Source: Aureobasidium sp. EXF-3400 | Taxonomy: Eukaryota > Ascomycota > Dothideomycetes > Dothideales > Saccotheciaceae | Length of the DNA: 37,428 bases | Assembly: GCA_024195585.1 (NCBI GenBank) | Contig: SWBL01000422.1 | Coordinates: forward strand, 1-37,428 | Reading direction: 5' to 3' | Shown here: positions 31,677-37,428 of the stretch, in pieces | How the letters are laid out: the number at the start of each line of letters is the position of its first letter | Numbering within the stretch: position 1 is the stretch's first letter | Notes under the pieces: model-generated | What the model saw: the letters and a program-made list of their open reading frames with translations, nothing else | Databases searched by the model: none | What the model was told of the DNA's origin: nothing | Translations under genes and position numbers: made by a program

Positions 31677-33383
31677 ATGGAAGAGTCCGCTAGATTTGTG
31701 GATGCAGAACCCGATGTACTAGTGCCACAAGCGAGCGGTACGCAATCTTCAGAGAAACTCAAAAACAAGGATGACCGAGAGCTGCAAAGATCGAAATCCC
31801 GACCCACCGCTGACGAGGAGCAGCAAGACCGACGCCGACAACGGTCGCAGGATGACACCTGGAAGAGCATCTCGCTGGAGGATCGGACTGTAAAGAACGA
31901 GCCAGAGCAGACGCGACGCAGTGATGAAGCTAGGTACGAAGCGCAAGCCAAGAAGCTTCAGTTACAACCACTAGCTACGGGCGAGGCTTTATGGCAGCAC
32001 ATAAGAACTCCCGACTTTAAACACTTCGAAGATAAGACCAGTGATGAGGATGAGAGGAGAGGCTTTTCTGACGAGGACTCCGTATACACACCTCTCACAA
32101 CGCCATCATACACACGTAGGAAGAAAACAAGCGCACGGCAGCCAACCCCAGTCACCTCTGAACAACTGCGGCAGGACACCATCATGAGTGATGGAGAAGA
32201 TGATACTCATGAGGATGACAGCAACGTAACTGCTGTAACCACAAAGAGCAATAAGGAGACAGTCATGACAACAACAACAGCAGGAGCAGTAACAGCAAGA
32301 CAGGCGACTGTAATGGTTGAACAATATCCACCACTATCACTAGCAAACGCAAGTCCGGACCTTCGGACGAGGAAACTGGTCGCGCGCTATCTCACAGATC
32401 TACAGCCTACCTGCGACATCCAACAATGGCAGCTACTTGACATCTACAATCACCAGGATGATGCGACATCGACAGATATCAGCGGTAGCAGAAAATCTCC
32501 TCTGTCGCAATCAAGTGGAAGGCGTCACTTGATGAACCCGAAAAGCGATACGAACAAGGGAGAGACTAAATCGGTTGTTGCTGCCATCGAGTGCCACGTC
32601 CTTGGTGGAAGAACGATTCGGTCGTTCATGAGACTGCCGGTCATGCAAAGGCTGGCTGTGTATCGGACTACACTGCAAGTCCATGGCACAATTGTCTACG
32701 AAAATGAGGAGAAGGAGACGATGAGTGGTACTATGGCAAGAGACTTCGACGATAGCGCCGGTGTTGCGCCACAATTGGTGCAAAGCTCTTACAGGTATTC
32801 GCTGCAGCCATTCCGAGATGCGGTCAGCTATCTTATACGATGTGATTCGGGAAAATGGCTGGGAGGCGGAGCGAACAAACGACTCGCAGCTGAAACAAAG
32901 CGTCACTTCTGGATGAACAATGTCTTCCAAGTGCATGCTGCCGATCTTAACAATTTCCTCATCAAGTTGAGTGCTAAGGAGAAGCGTTACATTGGGATGA
33001 TGAGAGTAACCATCGACACGCATGCAGACTCGGACGTCACCCAATCACAACAGTATCCCGGACTACAGCAGCTGTTCCGGCAGTGTCACAACCTAAAGTG
33101 GATCCGGCTGTACCTCGAACAGGACACCGCTTCGCTCCTCCACAAATCAGGGCATTCGCCGACAGAGATTAATGATGTAGTGGAGTCCACGGCTAAGGAG
33201 GTGCAACAGATCATGACCCAGGAGGCCAGAACTAGAGAATCACCAATCTGGCAGCACGTCTACCCGTCGATACTATGGGCACTGAATGACGAACACTTCG
33301 ACTCTGATGCGGAGCTTGGTGCAGACGTGGAAGAGAACGAGTCCAGAGTCGATCGTTGGATCGAAGCTGGAATCTCAGGATAG
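31677..33383 (+). CDS. Charged fungal protein of unknown function
   Basis: ORF of 568 residues from ATG 31677. Residues 1-210 are highly charged and probably disordered (SKSRPTADEEQQDRRRQRSQ), with Thr repeats near 190-205. Residues 230-540 look folded: YLTDLQPTCDIQQWQLLDIY, AAIECHVLGGRTIRSFMRLP, and HFWMNNVFQVHAADLNNFLI followed by KWIRLYLEQD. The FxxNNxFxVHxxxLxxFL pattern followed by a segment with beta-strand and amphipathic helix character recalls the large fungal family of F-box-associated or DUF7730-like proteins, a weak call. The frame stays open and protein-like upstream of 31677 (EEKRKRARSQEQHAIRERKM), so the true start may lie in an upstream exon. No inactivating change was seen. 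Confidence 0.6.
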   Translation: MEESARFVDAEPDVLVPQASGTQSSEKLKNKDDRELQRSKSRPTADEEQQDRRRQRSQDDTWKSISLEDRTVKNEPEQTRRSDEARYEAQAKKLQLQPLATGEALWQHIRTPDFKHFEDKTSDEDERRGFSDEDSVYTPLTTPSYTRRKKTSARQPTPVTSEQLRQDTIMSDGEDDTHEDDSNVTAVTTKSNKETVMTTTTAGAVTARQATVMVEQYPPLSLANASPDLRTRKLVARYLTDLQPTCDIQQWQLLDIYNHQDDATSTDISGSRKSPLSQSSGRRHLMNPKSDTNKGETKSVVAAIECHVLGGRTIRSFMRLPVMQRLAVYRTTLQVHGTIVYENEEKETMSGTMARDFDDSAGVAPQLVQSSYRYSLQPFRDAVSYLIRCDSGKWLGGGANKRLAAETKRHFWMNNVFQVHAADLNNFLIKLSAKEKRYIGMMRVTIDTHADSDVTQSQQYPGLQQLFRQCHNLKWIRLYLEQDTASLLHKSGHSPTEINDVVESTAKEVQQIMTQEARTRESPIWQHVYPSILWALNDEHFDSDAELGADVEENESRVDRWIEAGISG

Positions 33384-33926
33384 AGACAATTTAGACTGGA
33401 GCTCTTATGCACATACGTATTCCAAGTCTCTCCATTGAATTGAAATCTAGAACCGTGAAGTTGTTCAAACTTGTATGCTGGTCCTCATTCCGTCGGCTTG
33501 GAGATGAAAGTGAATAGGATGATGGTTGATATGACAACAGAAAGTGCAAGACAGAGTGATATCTTCCGGCCTCCAACAACGCTCTCGTCACTTGAGAAAC
33601 CTGATCACGAGTGCATGCCCGATCCAAAATCAACACGAGAAGATGGAAAGGCCTATGTCTCCACAGGAATGACAAAACTGGTGACGAGGGCAGCCAAGAG
33701 GCGAGAAAGTAATTCAAAAGCTTTAGGTGTGGAGGATCAGAAGATCGGATATGGAAAGGCGAGAGGGAAATGACCAGACGCGACGTTTGGGGGCCGGCTC
33801 TGGTTTTGTTTCCTTCCCATTGATGAGGCCGTGAAATCTCTGACAGTCGGTTGTCAAGGACTGCTTTTGCTGATCTCTCGTGATTCCGAGAAAGGTCAAG
33901 CTTCCGCGCATCATCTCACTTGCTAA
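33384..33926. other. Stretch between the charged protein gene and NLR locus B
   Basis: The open frames on each strand (33471-33773 +, 33391-33717 -) overlap and lack motifs. This stretch would hold the sensor part of the minus-strand NACHT gene if it were complete, but no WD40, ankyrin or TPR signature was found in any frame, so that part is deleted. Confidence 0.4.
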
Positions 33927-34588
33927 TCACTTCAAAAGACCGTCGCAGACAGACTGATGTGGCACGCCGGTCCCAGGTTTGAGCTTTCGCCTTCTATCGC
34001 ACGGAGTAGGAACACACGCTTGAGCAATCCCAAAAGTTCTCGCATGGTCTTTCAGCTGTGAGATCGGACCGATGACAGGAACTCCATGCTGGTCCTGCCG
34101 CGACTTGCGGGCGAATTCATGACAGCCAGACACAGCTTTGCTGGTGCTAGCTCGTAAGGCTTGCTTGCATAACACGGTCAAGTGCTCCGAAGCAGCCAGC
34201 TGGCTTACGATGGTGGCAACGAACAGCTCAGCACGGCCAACGTCTCCTCCACAATGGGGGAAGAAAAAGCCGGCTTTGAGGTATTCACGACCGTGCAGCT
34301 CTCGAGCTATGGTACGAGCAATGGTTGACTTGCCGATTCCAGCCATACCTCTTAGCCAGAAGATGCATTGTTGGTCCCTGGAATTGTATATCCGTGCTCT
34401 TATTTCTGCCAGCATTCTAACACGTGTGTTCGCAAGACACAGTGGTCGTGCTGTTTCTTGGAGGCATCGAATGCGGCCTGGTTAGCCGAAGGACGTAAAT
34501 CGAGGGGGTCATTAAGACTGTCTTCGTCGTGATTCCGTTTGCTTTGCAGGATGTCCGTGAGGCAGCAAGCCTTCCGTAGTTGTTGAAA
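33927..34588 (-). pseudogene. NACHT NLR fragment, truncated at both ends and frameshifted
   Basis: On the minus strand from about 34588 one frame reads FQQLRKACCLTDILQSKRNH and then AAFDASKKQHDHC. One base later (near 34440) the sense continues in another frame: CLANTRVRMLAEIRARI, then QQCIFWLRGMAGIGKSTIAR with an intact Walker A GMAGIGKST, then KAGFFFPHCGGDVGRAELFV. AAFD..QH..C.A.TRV..L is the common lead-in to fungal NACHT domains. After about residue LCKQALR the similarity is lost; no Walker B (DALDE) is visible, and the frame ends at 33927. The sensor and most of the N-terminal domain are missing. It is divergent from the NWD NACHT gene at 35683. Confidence 0.75.
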
Positions 34589-34909
34589 TTTCCTGCGTAG
34601 TGAGCTATATGTATATCGCCATTCATCTAGTGGTCATAGTAAGTTGCGATGGAACCCTGAATACGGTGGCCGTGCTCGCTTCGCGCTCTGGAACCAGTCA
34701 TGGTCAACTGTGCATTGGCTCAGATATGGATGCTGTTAAGAGTGACAGCCCAGCTTGGATGCTGTCAGCCCTCAATCCATTGTCGCCAATCACTGCATCT
34801 CTGAGGGCAGCTCACATCTCGAGCCAAGGGTAAAACGCATGATACGGTCTAGATTGTTGTGGCGGCGGGTTAGTGCGTTGTTACAGGCTGCAGCTAATCA
34901 CACAAGCAT
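34589..34909. other. Stretch between the NACHT fragment and the duplicated segment
   Basis: About 320 bp with no supported coding sequence. It may contain the degraded N-terminal part of the minus-strand NACHT gene, since the frame at 34417-34626 (-) is open, but no HeLo-like or other N-terminal motif is readable. Confidence 0.3.
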
Positions 34910-36165
34910 GTCTCCCGAGGCGGCGAAATCGTTGAGTGTGCACCGCCCAGGTATTGGATCTCTATCTTGCGATAACAGCACAAGAGGGAATGAATCCGTG
35001 ACAAATCGACAACGGTGGCGTTGACAATGATGGTGACGGTGCTGGTGGAGGACACGACAAGCAGAAACTACCAATTATTGAGCTTTCGGCTGCCCTGAGG
35101 TCTCCCCGCAAAGCGAATGACGCTGATGCGCACGGCCAGACAGAGTGCCGCCAACTGTAAGCGACTGTTCTTTCCCCGTTCCTGCGACAATCGAGGGTAT
35201 TCTTACCCATGGCGCTGAAATGCTTCGTTTCCGATTCCAGAATGCGTGTACTTGTCCCTGTATAGGCGTTGATCGATACCGCACAAGACGTAAACAACTG
35301 TATACGTCACGACGAAGCATTCGACAGCTCGCTCTTATGCTTTTCCTCACTACGCGTTGGGATCTCGCGGTGGGCAACTGTGAAGTAGACACAGGAACCC
35401 GACTCGATAAGATAAGTATTCAGCTTCGCCGACATCGTCCACTATATTCTGTTTGCATGTCGCGCGCAGCGGCTCAAGTAACCAATGAGCAGGGTGAACC
35501 TGCGCCCCATCTGCACCCTCTCTGCGCCTCGCTGCAGCCGCAGGACTCGTGATCAGCTCGTCCTTGAACAAAGGCCTCGTTCTTCTCTGTCACATCAATC
35601 TCTTGTCTAACAGTGATAGCAACCAGCAAACGACCCTGACTTGGACAACAGACACGAAAAACTTTCGCACCAGAGTGCGACGATGAGCTTGACCCCGCAA
35701 TCTTCGAGAACGCGCGACCGTGTGCGCAGTTTCTTCGGCAGGTCTCCCTCGCCCTTGCCTAACCGCCCTGCCCGTGCTACACCGATATCTGTTCAGACGT
35801 CACTGCATAATCCTGCAGACTCGAGAAATGCGAGCGGAATACTCGCGGATGCACTCGAGACACTCACTGCAGAAGACAGGGAGACAGTACGAAATCTGCT
35901 ACCTGCGAATGTCATCGGAATCGACGCTGCGGTTGCCGAAGCACACACCCATGCAAGTGAGCTTCAACAGCTTTGTGCTAAGACGAGATGGTCGTGGAAC
36001 TACAAAGGTCGCGAGATATATGTCTCTGATCAAGTGGATAAGATCGTGCAGTTTCTAGACAAGTTCAAGTCTGTTGGAGACGTAGTCGCCAATGTCGATC
36101 CTGTTCACGTCGGATTGCCCTGGGCGGGAATTCGGGTCATTCTTGAGGTATGCGCCCCACATGAA
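34910..36165 (+). repeat. Segment duplicated at 10850-12075
   Basis: The better-preserved copy of a roughly 1.2 kb segment that also occurs about 24 kb to the left in the same orientation. It covers the upstream region, exon 1 and the start of intron 1 of the NWD-type NACHT gene. Similarity in the non-coding upstream part is about as recognisable as in the coding part, showing a DNA-level duplication and not just family homology. Confidence 0.82.
34990..35682 (+). promoter_or_regulatory. Upstream region of the NWD NACHT gene, conserved in the decayed copy
   Basis: About 690 bp before the ATG. Short blocks such as CCCCGCAAAGCGAATGACG (35103-35121) and CTCTGCGCCTCGCTGCAGCC (about 35520-35539) are kept in the decayed copy at locus A. 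They may simply reflect shared ancestry. No TATA box was identified with confidence. Confidence 0.35.
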
Positions 36166-37428
36166 GCCGACTTCTTGTCTACAAGCTGACTGTCGAAAGG
36201 TTGCTCTTTCAGAAAGTGCACAACGAGCCGTATTGGTCACAGGGATGGAGCTGTCCCTGTACATAAGCCATCGATTGGAGGTTTACCTAAACATCTACGC
36301 CCGCGTACTCCCTTCGCTCGCATCGGCGAACTTCCGGAAAGCTCTTGTAGATGTGTATGGGCACATACTGAGGTTCCTAGCGCAGGCCATTCGCAGGAGA
36401 GGCAGCCCTAGTATCGCGAAAGCGCTATGGGGCTCCGATGATCTGATGCAGTTCGAGGAAAGATGCAATGTATTGTGTATAAGAGCTGCCGAAGAAGCAA
36501 GTTTGTGTGCCAGTGAGATCAGCGAACAGTGGAGAGTGAATCTCGATACTAGATTGTCGAGCTTGGATGAGATACATCACCTCAGAGCCAGCCTGACCAA
36601 GTTGCATGACAAGGCTGATCTAGCCAAGCTTGTTTCTGCCCGGGAGGCAACATACGACTCGTCTGCTGAGGGCGGTCTCCCCAGATGCCTTCCAGGAACA
36701 CGAATCGAACTCCTAGGCAGAATAAACACTTGGACGGTGGACCCATTGGGTAAGAGGATCTTCTGGTTGTGTGGCAAAGCCGGTATTGGTAAATCCACGA
36801 TATCACGAACTGTAGCAGAGACACTCGACAAGGACGGACGACTCGGAGCTTCGTTCTTCTTCAAGCGCGGCCGTGCCGACCGAAGCCATGCGAAACTGTT
36901 TTTCCCTACCATTGCCAAGCAGCTCGCAGATAAGATTCCAGACCTGGGGCACGCGATCGCGGCTGCACTTGAGGAAGATTCTTTGATTTGTGAGAAACAC
37001 ATGACTAAACAATTCGACAAATTGTTATTGCAACCCTTGCAAAGCAATCTTACGATTCAACCGCTCTTGAGAGATTGCTTCCTTGTCATCGACGCGCTGG
37101 ACGAGTGTGAGGACACCGAGCAAGTTGAAACTTTGTTGAAGCTGCTTAAGCGAATAGAAGATGTCACCAGCTCGAGGATCCGAATACTGATCACGAGCAG
37201 ACCAGACCCACCACTCATCGCCGGCTTCAAAGCCATGTCGAGTAGCCTGCTCCAAGACGTGCATCTTGAGGAGGCTCAGGTCGAGTCCATCAGGTCAGAC
37301 CTCGAGATCTTCTTCAACCACGAGCTTGTTCAGATCGGAACGAGGTATCCGAGACTAAACCCTTTCGGCTCGCTGCCAACAGATTGGGCTAAACCACATG
37401 ACATCAAGCTACTGGTGAACAAGTCACA
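35683..37428 (+). CDS. NWD-type NACHT NLR, cut by the right window edge
   Basis: join(35683..36147, 36200..>37428), 564 residues so far. The start is ATG 35683; the frame is open upstream to a TTG but without an ATG. Intron 36148-36199 (GTATGC..CGAAAG) preserves frame. Residues 1-60 are Ser/Pro/Arg-rich. Residues 60-320 match the N-terminal domain of NWD NACHT-NTPases: TRWSWNYKGREIYV..VDKIVQFLDKFKSVGDVV..VDPVHVGLPWAGIR. The lead-in KLHDKADLAKL..ATYDSSAEGG..RCLPGTRIELL precedes the NACHT domain. It has Walker A GKAGIGKST at 347-355, Walker B FLVIDALDEC at 449-458, and RILITSRPD after it. The sensor (often WD40 or ankyrin in relatives) lies outside the window. Relatives act in programmed cell death and non-self recognition; that role here is inferred. 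No inactivating change was seen. Confidence 0.88.

Noticed and set aside
35641..35682. Upstream TTG start for the NWD NACHT gene
   Set aside because: Nuclear fungal genes start at ATG; ATG 35683 follows in the same frame and leads directly into the protein-like sequence.

Overview
The window looks like nuclear DNA of a filamentous ascomycete (Pezizomycotina, possibly Dothideomycetes; this is inference). The evidence is short introns of about 50-115 bp with GTAAGT-type donors and CTAAC/CTGAC-like branch points, moderate GC, long gene-poor stretches, and protein families that are mostly fungal: NACHT/WD40 STAND proteins, HeLo-like and NWD N-terminal domains, DUF6604, and F-box-like and BTB-like proteins. 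It reads as an accessory, fast-evolving region in which intact genes sit among decayed copies.

Left part (1-5000): a spliced gene of unknown function runs off the left edge on the minus strand. Head-to-head with it is a remnant of a hydrolase/NB-ARC NLR whose middle has been deleted in frame. About 2 kb without convincing genes follows, then a single-exon protein with a C-terminal RNase H fold and no reverse transcriptase.

NLR locus A (6015-12075): a four-exon minus-strand gene encodes a 1370-residue HeLo-like/NACHT/WD40 protein with twelve 42-residue WD repeats. Beyond its 5' end, on the plus strand, lies a decayed copy of the promoter and first exon of the NWD-type NACHT gene found at the right edge.

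Centre (13213-25532): a ULP1-type cysteine protease gene with one frameshift; a DUF6604 protein gene cut by one in-frame TAG; a minus-strand ORF relic with several stop codons; an F-box-like protein; a possible secreted Cys-rich exon; and a BTB-like protein.

Right part (26177-37428): a tRNA-like relic, a six-exon gene for a 1287-residue dynamin-like/SLIP-GC-like GTPase, a 12-bp minisatellite, a charged protein of unknown function, and NLR locus B. Locus B is a frameshifted, truncated minus-strand NACHT fragment divergent from an intact NWD-type NACHT gene that runs off the right edge.

The theme is fungal NLR turnover. Four NLR loci or fragments and one duplicated 5' segment occur in 37 kb, each NLR lies divergent from another gene or fragment, and several other ORFs carry single inactivating changes. 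The three strongest annotations are the HeLo-like NACHT-WD40 gene, the NWD NACHT gene and the dynamin-like GTPase. No operon-like cooperation can be shown from sequence alone. Any link between the GTPase and the NLRs in self/non-self or anti-element defence is speculation.
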